Shown piece after piece: positions 1 through 7,008 of a stretch of DNA of 11,367 nt. The stretch is from an uncultured Lachnospiraceae bacterium (GTDB lineage Bacteria > Bacillota_A > Clostridia > Lachnospirales > Lachnospiraceae). The first letter of the stretch is position 1, and each line of letters starts with the position of its first letter. A program made the translations under genes and the position numbers. The notes beneath the pieces are model-generated. The model was not told where the DNA came from. It made no database searches and saw only the letters and a program-made list of their open reading frames with translations. The stretch spans positions 1 through 11,367 of the forward strand of contig CATLIP010000059.1 in the NCBI GenBank assembly GCA_949957035.1. The letters are read 5' to 3'.

Positions 1-1
1 A

Positions 2-574
2 AATGTATACGGCCAGGAGCCGGAGTATAACAGTATCTTGTTCACGATGGCGGACTCGGCTACCAATACGGAGATGGAGAAGGTCGGAAGGGATATCCTG
101 AAAAAGGACGGTGCGCTGAGCGTCAGCTATACCCATGATATCGAGAAGCAGTTAGACGATATGTTAAGGAGCCTGAACCTGGTCATCGTTGTCTTGATTA
201 TTTCGGCAGGGATGCTGGCGTTCGTGGTGCTTTATAACCTGAATACTGTTAATATTGCAGAGCGTAAGCGGGAATTGGCGACACTGAAAGTTTTAGGATT
301 TTACAATACGGAAGTGGCAGAATATGTGTACCGGGAGAATATCCTGCTGACCTTCCTTGGGGCAGTCGTGGGAGTCGTGCTTGGGAAGTTCCTGCATCTG
401 TTCATTATTGAGACGGTGGAGGTGGATTCAGCGATGTTCGGCAGGAATATCAATCTGCCGAGTTTTATCTATAGTCTGGCTCTTACGGTGGCATTTTCAC
501 TGATGATTAACGGAGTGATGTATTTTAAGCTCAAGAAGATAGATATGGTGGAGTCGTTAAAGAGTATTGAGTAA
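2..574 (+). CDS. FtsX-family ABC transporter permease, C-terminal part (5' end outside window)
   Basis: The reading frame is open from the window edge and ends with TAA at 572-574, so the gene continues upstream. About 190 residues are visible. They contain three hydrophobic segments: one starting at NLVIVVLIISAGMLAFVVL, one at ILLTFLGAVVGVVLG, and one near the end at FIYSLALTVAFSLMINGVMY. Between the first two is the sequence NIAERKRELATLKVLGF, which is typical of the cytoplasmic loop of FtsX/MacB-type permeases. The C-terminal VESLKSIE is also typical of this family. Such proteins work with a separate ATPase, often in antimicrobial peptide or lipid export, or in cell-wall control. The partner and substrate are not visible here. 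A TTG at 38 could be read as a start, but the frame is open upstream and the fragment lacks the N-terminal domains, so an internal start is unlikely. Confidence 0.9.
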   Translation, partial: NVYGQEPEYNSILFTMADSATNTEMEKVGRDILKKDGALSVSYTHDIEKQLDDMLRSLNLVIVVLIISAGMLAFVVLYNLNTVNIAERKRELATLKVLGFYNTEVAEYVYRENILLTFLGAVVGVVLGKFLHLFIIETVEVDSAMFGRNINLPSFIYSLALTVAFSLMINGVMYFKLKKIDMVESLKSIE

Positions 575-602
575 AAGTAAAAAGATATGATACGATATCA
601 TA
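567..602 (+). promoter_or_regulatory. Possible promoter with dyad before the AAA-ATPase gene
   Basis: A dyad of TATGATA (586-592), three bases, and TATCATA (596-602) lies in the short gap before the AAA-ATPase-like gene. A weak sigma-A-like pair, TTGAGT (567-572) and TACGAT (591-596) with an 18-bp spacer and an upstream TG, overlaps it. The dyad could be an operator. Both elements are AT-rich and short, so chance is a real alternative. Confidence 0.25.
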
Positions 603-636
603 CAGGGATAATAGGGTGAAAAGGAGGGCGCGGCGG

Positions 637-1923
637 ATGGCGAAGGTATTTAACACGGTCGGTTGTTGTGAACCGGAATTAAACTATATGGTAGATTTGA
701 CCGGCCGGCTGACAGAGATTAAGGGCATGGTAGATGCCGGGCTGTATTTTACGATGAACAGGGCGCGTCAGTTTGGGAAAACAACGATATTGACAGCGCT
801 TGCTGAATACCTGAAGAAAGATTATGAGACAGTCTACATGGATTTTCAGACGATGAGTTCATTAGCGTTTGAAAGTGAACAGTCATTTGTTGCGGCTTTT
901 TCCGAAGAATTACTGGATTTGGCTGAGAATTTGCCAGAGGATATTGAAAAGAAACTTGCTTCATTTGCCGGGCAGACAGATGGTACAAGTTCCCTCCAAA
1001 CACTTTTTAAAGCGTTGAAAAAATGGTGTGCTAAGGCGGAGAGGAAGATTGTCCTGATTATCGATGAAGTGGACGCAGCCTCGAACGACCAGGTATTTGT
1101 AGATTTCCTTGCACAGCTCCGTGCATATTATCTGAGGAGAAGAAAGTTCCCGGCATTTCAATCAGTGATTCTGGCCGGAGTTTACGATGTGCGCAGTGTC
1201 AGACGGAAAATAAGACCTGACGGGGAACACATGGAAAACAGCCCATGGAATATTGCCGCCAGATTTGATATAGATATGAGTTTTTCCTCAGATGATATTG
1301 CCGGTATGTTAAGGGAATATGAAAAGGATTATCACACTGGTATGGATATCACACTGATATCGGGAATGATTTACGCAATGACGTCCGGGTATCCGTATCT
1401 GGTATCCGGGATGTGTAAATATCTAGATGAAGAGATCGCGGGGACAGAAAAATTTAAGGATAAAAAAAGCGCCTGGACAAAGGAAGGGGTCTGTGAAGCT
1501 GAAAGAATGCTGGTGAAAGAAGACAACACTCTTTATCAGTCAATGATAAGAAAACTGAAACTCTATCCAAAGCTCCGGACCGTATTATATGAATTGCTTT
1601 TTACCGGCAGGCCGATTCCCTATACTGCAACAAATGATTATATGAAAGATGCGGTTATGTTTGGTTTTATCAGAAATGAGAAGGATACGGCAGTAGTCTT
1701 TAACCAGATCTTTGAATCGGTACTTTATAATTATTTCATCGCAGAGGAGTTTGCCTCTAGTGAGCTTTATAAAGCAGGGGTGCAGGAGAAGAATCAATTC
1801 ATTGTCGGAGGACATCTGGATGTCAGGAAGGTGCTTGAAAAATTTGTAGAAACTTTTGATTATTTATATGGGGATCAGGATGTTACTTTTTATGCTTGCT
1901 CTGATAGATGCCGTACAAACTAA
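637..1923 (+). CDS. AAA-ATPase-like protein lacking the usual C-terminal nuclease-like domain
   Basis: This 428-residue protein resembles the AAA-ATPase-like family (PF09820 type). Near the N-terminus is NRARQFGKTT (residues 41-50), a Walker A-like P-loop with Lys48. KIVLIIDEVDAAS (about 137-149) is a Walker B motif with Asp143 and Glu144. NSPWNIAARFDIDMSF (about 201-216) matches the conserved family segment after the ATPase core. Family members usually continue for about another hundred residues into a PD-(D/E)XK nuclease-like domain (PF08011 type). Here homology appears to stop after FDYLYGDQDVTF and the frame ends shortly afterwards, inside the 3' end of the convergent gene. The start is ATG 637 because AGGAGG at 622-627 sits nine bases before it. 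A GTG at 616 is in frame but lies upstream of that ribosome site. Family function is poorly known. The protein may be truncated but is otherwise uninterrupted. Confidence 0.8.
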   Translation: MAKVFNTVGCCEPELNYMVDLTGRLTEIKGMVDAGLYFTMNRARQFGKTTILTALAEYLKKDYETVYMDFQTMSSLAFESEQSFVAAFSEELLDLAENLPEDIEKKLASFAGQTDGTSSLQTLFKALKKWCAKAERKIVLIIDEVDAASNDQVFVDFLAQLRAYYLRRRKFPAFQSVILAGVYDVRSVRRKIRPDGEHMENSPWNIAARFDIDMSFSSDDIAGMLREYEKDYHTGMDITLISGMIYAMTSGYPYLVSGMCKYLDEEIAGTEKFKDKKSAWTKEGVCEAERMLVKEDNTLYQSMIRKLKLYPKLRTVLYELLFTGRPIPYTATNDYMKDAVMFGFIRNEKDTAVVFNQIFESVLYNYFIAEEFASSELYKAGVQEKNQFIVGGHLDVRKVLEKFVETFDYLYGDQDVTFYACSDRCRTN

Positions 1924-2512
1924 AAAGCCCCGCTCCTGCGAATAAACAGATTGTTATCCTAAGCCCTGCCAAACTGGAAATTACGGTGAACATAAACAGA
2001 AGAATTGTAAAGATGATAATCTTGACCAGAATATCATCTTTCTTTTTTTTATCCATTTTTACTCGTCCTAATATCGAGAACAGGGCAAGCATAACAAATA
2101 TCCCAATAGCGACAAGCAGAAAAATCGCGCCGATCTTATACGTTGTTTTCAGGTCATATCCTTTGATATAGAATTCATCCGGTCTGTCCGGATTATAATA
2201 GAGCAAGACATACTCTCCCTCTTTGAAAGGGCGATAATTCAGCCGAACATCTGTCTCATCGGTAAATATCTGATTTTCTACCTGGTATTCCACAATAGGA
2301 CTGAACCGACGCTTATGATGATAGGAAGATTCCCGGTAGCCGACGATCCTGCCTTCTGCCGCTGTACTGCATGTTTCTGTCTTCTTATGGGCAGAATGAA
2401 CCATGCCAAAGCCCAGAGCGCCAAAGCCCAGTGCAAACATAGTTAAAAACAGAATCAACAAAAATTTACCGCCTGATTTTTTGCCGGATTGTTTTAAATC
2501 TAAAGTTTCCAT
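1883..2512 (-). CDS. DUF3592-like membrane protein
   Basis: The product is about 209 residues. A basic, polar N-terminus is followed by one membrane helix (about residues 17-37), then an outside domain containing GRIVGYRESSYHHKRRFSPIVEYQVEN and a segment ending in YVLLYYNPDRPDEFYIKGYD. The pattern of GxVV, then Y/SPxVEY, then GxxVxLYYNPxxPxExxI is that of DUF3592 proteins. Three further hydrophobic stretches follow, giving about four membrane helices in all, and the protein ends in a basic KHKK tail. Function in this family is not known. The start is placed at the ATG complementary to 2510-2512, because GGAGG lies five bases before it on the minus strand. An in-frame ATG at 2527 would put that ribosome site inside the gene. 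The 3' end overlaps the convergent AAA-ATPase-like gene by 41 nt. Confidence 0.75.
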   Translation of the reverse strand: METLDLKQSGKKSGGKFLLILFLTMFALGFGALGFGMVHSAHKKTETCSTAAEGRIVGYRESSYHHKRRFSPIVEYQVENQIFTDETDVRLNYRPFKEGEYVLLYYNPDRPDEFYIKGYDLKTTYKIGAIFLLVAIGIFVMLALFSILGRVKMDKKKKDDILVKIIIFTILLFMFTVISSLAGLRITICLFAGAGLFSLYGIYQSKHKK

Positions 2513-2621
2513 ATGCTCCTCCAACATAGATTATCTTATCCACCCATCCGAAGGGAAATGTGTGCCTTTGAGTATACTATACCACTTCTGCTTTATAGAA
2601 TAAAGAAAATAATACTGGCAT

Positions 2622-2645
2622 CAGTAGGGCATCTGCTGTTTTTTT
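2622..2645 (+). terminator. Weak terminator-like hairpin in the divergent intergenic region
   Basis: CAGTAG (2622-2627) can pair with CTGCTG (2633-2638), with one G-U pair and a five-base loop, and seven T follow (2639-2645). It lies in the 260-bp gap between the DUF3592-like gene and the response regulator, upstream of the likely regulator promoter. There is no gene for it to end on this strand. It might terminate stray or leader transcription, but the stem is only six pairs. Confidence 0.3.
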
Positions 2646-2675
2646 AGCCCATTTTTCGGAAGAAAGTAAAAAAGA

Positions 2676-2737
2676 TTGCATAATACAGAAGATAAATGTA
2701 TGATAAATAGAGAGAAAAAGTTCTGAATCTGTCAGAA
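2676..2737 (+). promoter_or_regulatory. Likely promoter and leader hairpin of the response-regulator operon
   Basis: TTGCAT (2676-2681) and TATGAT (2699-2704) are separated by exactly 17 bp and form a reasonable sigma-A promoter. It would give a leader of about 60 nt. Just past the expected start site is the perfect hairpin TTCTGA (2721-2726), five bases, TCAGAA (2732-2737), which could be an operator or an RNA stem. The rest of the 2513-2772 gap holds an AGTATACT palindrome (2571-2578) that may serve as a -10 region for the divergent gene. No clear -35 was found for it. Confidence 0.5.
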
Positions 2738-2772
2738 TATGGAAGTGTTCAAGCAAGAATTGAGGGATAGTT

Positions 2773-4389
2773 ATGTTAAAAGTAATAGTTGCCGATGATG
2801 AAAAGATGATTTGCCTGCTAATCGCACATCTTTTGGACTGGGAGGAACATGGATTTGAGATTACAGGGATGGCATACAACGGACCGGAGGCCTTTGAGTT
2901 AATCGCCCGTCACAGACCGGATATCGTTATATCCGACATCCGCATGCCGGGCTTCGACGGTCTGGAATTGATTAAGAAGACAAAGGACGCCGGCATTAAC
3001 TCAGAATTCGTGATGATCAGCGGCTTCCGTCAGTTCGAATATGCCCAGAACGCCATGAAGTACGGTGTAAAGTATTATCTTCTCAAGCCAATCGAAGAAG
3101 ACAAGCTCCTAGAAATCGTTGAAGAAATCAAAGAACAGATTCTTGCGGCAAGACAGAAGGCAGATTATGAGAGCCATCTGGAACTAGAGGTACGTGAAAC
3201 AAGGGATTTGATGAAAAAGCGGTTTTTAACCGCCATGATCTATCCAGAACAGCCTCAGGCGTCTACAGAGATAGAAGAAGACAGGAATGAGGTCAACAGA
3301 AAGTTCCGGACGAATTTTAAAGAAGGAATCTATCGGGCAATATTCGTGAAACTGGACACAGAAGGAGAAGAAGAGATTGACTCCATCATTGCAGAGATAG
3401 AGAAGAGAATCCGGATTCTGGAGGAAGTGTGTGAAGAGCAGATTATGACGGAGACCCATTCCGGCGTGATTGCACTGTGCAACTACGATGCAGAGCGGGA
3501 GGGCGAAGTGTTGGGCGTTATTGAGAGGCTCTATGAAAATGTAAAGGAATACGTAGAACAGTTCGTAGGTTTTTCCGTAGTTCTGGGAGTGGGGAAGAAA
3601 GAGAAACATTTCTTTGATTCGAATCTTTGCATCCGAAGCGCGATTGATGCAATCAAATACCGTATCCGTTTTCCGGAAACAGGGCTTATCTATGCAGACA
3701 ACTATCACTTTGAGGCGTATCGGTTAGAAGATATCGTGAACAGTGGAAGGAAAAACGAGTACCTGTCCAGAGTGGAATCCGGAGACGCTGAGTCGGTAGT
3801 CGAGTTCCTGCGCGGCCTTATGCGTGAAATCCGATATGGTGAGAAAGAGTATTCCCCTGTGTATTATTTTGATATGCTAATCAGCTACGTAAACATACTT
3901 GCAGATTACTGTAAAAAGAATGATTACTGTAAGGAAGAGGTAGGAAACCTGCTTAAGAGATGGAACGTCCGCGTAGATAATGTGCGTTCGGAGAAGATGC
4001 TGTTCGATATCACGGAAGAGGTGATTCAAAAAACGATGGAAGGGATTGCGAAGGAGAAAAAAGAAAAAGACGCAAAGCCCATACGTATCTTGAAACAGTA
4101 TATCGAAGAACATTATATGCAGGAAATTAGTCTGAGTCGTATTGCGGAGCTGGTAGATATGAACGCCTCCTATTTAAGTTCCATGTTCAAACGTGAGACA
4201 GGCATGACATACTCGGAATACTTGTTCCAGTGTCGTGTAAAACAGGCCAGCAGGCTGCTTGTGGAGACGGCTAAGAGCATCGGAGAGATAGCAAAAGAAT
4301 GCGGATACCAGGACGCCAGATATTTCAGCAAGCAGTTCTCAAAACTGGTGGGGTTAAAGCCTTCTGAATACCGGAAACTGTATTCATAA
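2773..4389 (+). CDS. YesN-like response regulator with AraC-type DNA-binding domain
   Basis: This 538-residue cytoplasmic transcription regulator has an N-terminal receiver domain (about 1-120). It shows the acidic pocket Asp8/Asp9, the phosphate acceptor Asp55 in VISDIRMPGFDG, Ser83, and Lys105-Pro106. A central region of about 300 residues, rich in charged helices, is typical of YesN-type regulators. The C-terminal AraC/XylS helix-turn-helix pair spans about 436-538 and includes ISLSRIAELVDMNASYLS and the conserved IGEIAKECGYQDARYFSKQF. GAGGGA at 2762-2767 lies just before ATG 2773. The kinase gene follows after 22 nt, so the two are very likely co-transcribed partners. The most plausible targets are the sugar transporter genes downstream, where a direct repeat sits next to a promoter. 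The pairing is inferred from gene order. Confidence 0.93.
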   Translation: MLKVIVADDEKMICLLIAHLLDWEEHGFEITGMAYNGPEAFELIARHRPDIVISDIRMPGFDGLELIKKTKDAGINSEFVMISGFRQFEYAQNAMKYGVKYYLLKPIEEDKLLEIVEEIKEQILAARQKADYESHLELEVRETRDLMKKRFLTAMIYPEQPQASTEIEEDRNEVNRKFRTNFKEGIYRAIFVKLDTEGEEEIDSIIAEIEKRIRILEEVCEEQIMTETHSGVIALCNYDAEREGEVLGVIERLYENVKEYVEQFVGFSVVLGVGKKEKHFFDSNLCIRSAIDAIKYRIRFPETGLIYADNYHFEAYRLEDIVNSGRKNEYLSRVESGDAESVVEFLRGLMREIRYGEKEYSPVYYFDMLISYVNILADYCKKNDYCKEEVGNLLKRWNVRVDNVRSEKMLFDITEEVIQKTMEGIAKEKKEKDAKPIRILKQYIEEHYMQEISLSRIAELVDMNASYLSSMFKRETGMTYSEYLFQCRVKQASRLLVETAKSIGEIAKECGYQDARYFSKQFSKLVGLKPSEYRKLYS

Positions 4390-4411
4390 TTTCCACTATC
4401 GGGAGGCGCAC

Positions 4412-5434
4412 ATGAAAGCAGGAAACTATACAGTAAAAAGAATTAAGGATTGTATGAGGGACGGAATACTGTTATCCGCCGTCAGCCTTTCCGGTGTTGC
4501 GATGATGTACACAATAAAATCCAAAGGACTTTTGGGACTTGTACTTCTGATGCTGGCAGCATTGTGGATAATTCATTTCATAAAATACTACCGTCACATA
4601 TATCTTCCTAACCGCGGACTTGAAAAACTGGTAGAAGATTATAAGAACAGCGAAGATTTTGAAAGCTGCGAAGCTCTGTCTGAAACAGAGGATTTGATTC
4701 GGACTATCCAGCAGATGCTTTCATCCTTAGATACTATCGCGATTAAAGAAAAAAACGCCGAAATTCTCATGAAGAATGCGGAAATCAACAATCTGCAAGA
4801 CCAGATTAACCCACACTTTTTATATAACACTTTGGAGGTCATCCGTGGGGAAGCGTTAATCAACAAAGACCGGAAGGTAGCAGAAATGACAGCATCTTTA
4901 GCCAACCATTTCCGCTACAATATCAGCAGAAAAGAGAGCTTCGTCTATCTGAAAGACGAACTGAAAAACAGCATGAATTATTTTAATATCCAGAAGAACC
5001 GCTTCGGGGAAAAGGTTTCCTGTGAGATTCTCTACCATGACATTCAGGCAGAAGAAGTGGAATCCTGCTATGTCCCGAAACTTATCTTACAGCCCATCAT
5101 TGAGAATGCGATTTACCACGGCCTGGAATTAAAGATGGGGCAGGGAACCATCCGGATTCATATTACTGTTGCGGATAGCAACCTGAAAATCACTGTTGCC
5201 GACGATGGGAGCGGAATGTCAGGAGAGCAGTTAGATGCAATCAACAGTGATTATGACCAAAAAAGAGAGAATAATCGGCATAATGGAGTAGCGGTCAGAA
5301 ATATAAAGAAAAGGCTAAAATTGTACTGGGGCGACGACGCTTACATGTTTGCAGCCAGCGAGAAGGGCATAGGGACACAGATTAGTCTATCCATGCCCCT
5401 TGTCTACCAGAAAGAGGAGTATATGAACCAATAA
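4412..5434 (+). CDS. Short LytS/YesM-like sensor histidine kinase without extracellular sensor domain
   Basis: This 340-residue membrane kinase has two adjacent membrane helices (about 17-35 and 39-57) joined by only a few residues, so there is no extracellular ligand-binding domain. A linker of about 50 residues follows, then a helical stretch leading to the His_kinase (PF06580) motif QINPHFLYNT with phospho-acceptor His135. The HATPase part shows the N-box ILQPIIENAIYHG with Asn232, the G1 box DDGSGM (264-269) and the G2-like NGVAVRNIKKRL (291-302). Classical YesM proteins are near 580 residues, with a large outside domain and a HAMP domain. This one resembles short kinases that rely on a partner to sense sugar. 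GGGAGG precedes ATG 4412. The stop overlaps the next start by one base (TAATG), which suggests coupled translation and perhaps a physical partnership with the next product. Confidence 0.92.
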   Translation: MKAGNYTVKRIKDCMRDGILLSAVSLSGVAMMYTIKSKGLLGLVLLMLAALWIIHFIKYYRHIYLPNRGLEKLVEDYKNSEDFESCEALSETEDLIRTIQQMLSSLDTIAIKEKNAEILMKNAEINNLQDQINPHFLYNTLEVIRGEALINKDRKVAEMTASLANHFRYNISRKESFVYLKDELKNSMNYFNIQKNRFGEKVSCEILYHDIQAEEVESCYVPKLILQPIIENAIYHGLELKMGQGTIRIHITVADSNLKITVADDGSGMSGEQLDAINSDYDQKRENNRHNGVAVRNIKKRLKLYWGDDAYMFAASEKGIGTQISLSMPLVYQKEEYMNQ

Positions 5435-6921
5435 TGAAAAAGAGTGTATTACTGCTGAAAAATCTGAAAAAAGAAAAAGCGGGCAGTCAAATCCTCAACC
5501 ATTTTTTTCTGGAGGTATTCAGTGGGGAAATCGTCAATCTGATTGGTCTGGAGGGAAGCGGAAAAGAAGAGGTATATGCTATCTTGTTCGGAGAAGATAC
5601 CCCGGACAGCGGAGAAATTTCATTTGCAGGAAAACGCTGCACCAGAGGGCAGGAGATACCGGTGGAATCAGCCAACGGGATATTCTTTATTGGAAATCAG
5701 GAGCTTCTCATTCCGGATTTGTCCGTGGCAGAAAATCTGTATATTATCGAAAAGATAAATTATTTCCAATTCAGCGTATCCAAAAAAAAGATGGAGCTTC
5801 AGGCAAAACGCATTCTGAATGACTTCCATGTAGAAATCGAGCCGGGTGAGAAGGCAAAGAATCTGAACCGTTATGAAGGATATCTCATCCGTTTGATGCG
5901 GGCGTATCTAAAGCGGGCGAAGATGATTGTAGTGGATGATATTCTGGATGACTGCTCATATGAACATATCGGTCAGATTATTGGGATTCTTGAACGGTTT
6001 AAGAAAGAAGGAATCTCCATCCTCTGGATGAACAGCTATCCGGATGAAATCAGCGAGACAGCAGACCGGACGGTAGTAATTCGCGGCGGGAGGGACAGCT
6101 ATACCTTTTACCGTGGGGAATTTGACCGGACAAGCCTGATGAAAGCGCTGATTCAATGGGAAGATGCTGCTGGTAAACCTGCTGATGGAGAGCTTTTGGA
6201 GAAGCAGGAACGAGAGACAGAAAAAACAGTGGTCTTTCGCATGGAGAGGATTGAAAATGATTATTTTCAAGACCTAAGCTTCAATTGCAGGCGGGGAGAG
6301 ATTCTGGGAATCTACGATTTGCAGAAACGGTTCAGTGGGGAACTCCAAAAACTTCTGATGGGTCAATGTGATTATAGAGGAAGTCTTTTTTTGGAGGGAA
6401 AAACTTTTCATATAGAGGCAGAATATAAGCTGATTCAAAACAGAATAGGCGTTATTGACGGGGCGAAATACCAGTCTTCTGTCTTCCGGGAGTTATCAAT
6501 TTACGAGAACATTGAGATGGCGGTTTACCAAAAAACAGCGAAAGCCGGATGTCTGATTAACCGGCGGGTGAAGAGGTATCTGGATAAAATCGGATTGGAA
6601 GTCTGTGAATCTAACGGTCTGTCCAAATTATCTCCCCAAGTCAGCAGACGGGACGCTATGCAGATTATCTATAACAGATTGGGGCTTTCGAATCCCAAGG
6701 TACTGTTCTGTTTCCAGCCCTTCCTACGGTTGGATGCAGTTTCAAGGAAACAGTTGGAGGAGATATTGAAGGGCTTTGGGCAGCGTGGGATGGGCGTCGT
6801 GCTGAGCAGTGTGCACAGCTCAGAGCTGTCCCCCTTGTGCGACCGTATTCTGATGGTAGAGAACAACAAAATTATCCGTGAGATACACAAGGAAGAATTT
6901 TCAGAGCATTTCCAATCATAG
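5434..6921 (+). CDS. RbsA-like double ABC ATPase with degraded catalytic motifs (probable pseudo-ATPase)
   Basis: The 495-residue protein keeps the full two-domain layout of RbsA/XylG/MglA sugar ATPases, but the ATP-handling residues are largely lost. In domain 1 the P-loop is GLEGSGKEE (38-46): Lys44 remains but the Ser/Thr after it is Glu. The signature position reads LNRYEGY (144-150), the Walker B region is VVDDIL with Asp169 in place of Glu, and the switch-His position is Ser201 (MNSYPDEI). In domain 2 the glycine loop has become GIYDLQKRFSGE, the signature is LSPQVSR, and the Walker B Asp-Glu pair is Phe427-Gln428. The length is nearly the same as the active ATPase at 8091, and there are no stops or frameshifts, so the gene looks maintained. 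It probably does not drive transport. Its coupling to the kinase gene suggests a regulatory or docking role. This is inference. Confidence 0.88.
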   Translation: MKKSVLLLKNLKKEKAGSQILNHFFLEVFSGEIVNLIGLEGSGKEEVYAILFGEDTPDSGEISFAGKRCTRGQEIPVESANGIFFIGNQELLIPDLSVAENLYIIEKINYFQFSVSKKKMELQAKRILNDFHVEIEPGEKAKNLNRYEGYLIRLMRAYLKRAKMIVVDDILDDCSYEHIGQIIGILERFKKEGISILWMNSYPDEISETADRTVVIRGGRDSYTFYRGEFDRTSLMKALIQWEDAAGKPADGELLEKQERETEKTVVFRMERIENDYFQDLSFNCRRGEILGIYDLQKRFSGELQKLLMGQCDYRGSLFLEGKTFHIEAEYKLIQNRIGVIDGAKYQSSVFRELSIYENIEMAVYQKTAKAGCLINRRVKRYLDKIGLEVCESNGLSKLSPQVSRRDAMQIIYNRLGLSNPKVLFCFQPFLRLDAVSRKQLEEILKGFGQRGMGVVLSSVHSSELSPLCDRILMVENNKIIREIHKEEFSEHFQS

Positions 6922-6939
6922 TACACATTTTCCAAAAAT
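6909..6939 (+). promoter_or_regulatory. Direct repeat upstream of the transporter promoter, candidate response-regulator site
   Basis: TTTCCAATCAT (6909-6919) and TTTCCAAAAAT (6929-6939) match at nine of eleven positions and are spaced 20 bp apart, about two helix turns. The proximal copy ends seven bases before the -35 box at 6947. AraC-type activators commonly bind direct repeats in this position, so the YesN-like regulator encoded upstream is the obvious candidate. The distal copy overlaps the end of the pseudo-ATPase gene. Confidence 0.5.
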
Positions 6940-6946
6940 TAACGCA

Positions 6947-6975
6947 TTGATACCTCTTTTGGTGATTGATATACT
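6947..6975 (+). promoter_or_regulatory. Sigma-A promoter for the sugar transporter genes
   Basis: TTGATA (6947-6952) and TATACT (6970-6975) are separated by 17 bp, with an extended -10 TG at 6967-6968. This is a close match to the vegetative consensus. Transcription should begin near 6982, about 27 nt before the binding-protein start codon. It gives the transporter its own promoter, separate from the regulator operon. Confidence 0.7.
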
Positions 6976-7001
6976 TGCTATATCAAAAACACCAAAGGAG
7001 G
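6953..7001 (+). promoter_or_regulatory. Long hairpin that would mask the binding-protein ribosome site in read-through RNA
   Basis: The upper stem pairs 6966-6973 with 6979-6986 around the loop CTTGC. After a small internal loop, 6953-6964 pairs with 6990-7001 over 12 pairs, one of them G-U. The right arm contains the Shine-Dalgarno AAAGGAGG used by the gene at 7009. RNA read through from the upstream operon could fold and block initiation. RNA started at the internal promoter would lack the left arm and stay open. As DNA, the same dyad could instead be a repressor operator. Confidence 0.55.
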
Positions 7002-7008
7002 AGAAACA

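Noticed and set aside
616..636. GTG at 616 as the start of the AAA-ATPase-like gene
   Set aside because: The only good ribosome site, AGGAGG at 622-627, lies after this codon and is well placed for ATG 637.
3226..3708. Antisense open frame inside the response regulator gene
   Set aside because: It shows no domain or start signal, and the opposite strand is a continuous regulator reading frame.
5434..6921. Reading the degraded ATPase as a decaying pseudogene
   Set aside because: It has no stop or frameshift over 495 codons, near-normal family length, and a start overlapping the kinase stop. Random decay would be expected to break the frame.
6936..6952. Possible catabolite (cre) site around TTAACGCATTGA
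   Set aside because: The spacing of the AA and CG positions does not fit the cre consensus.
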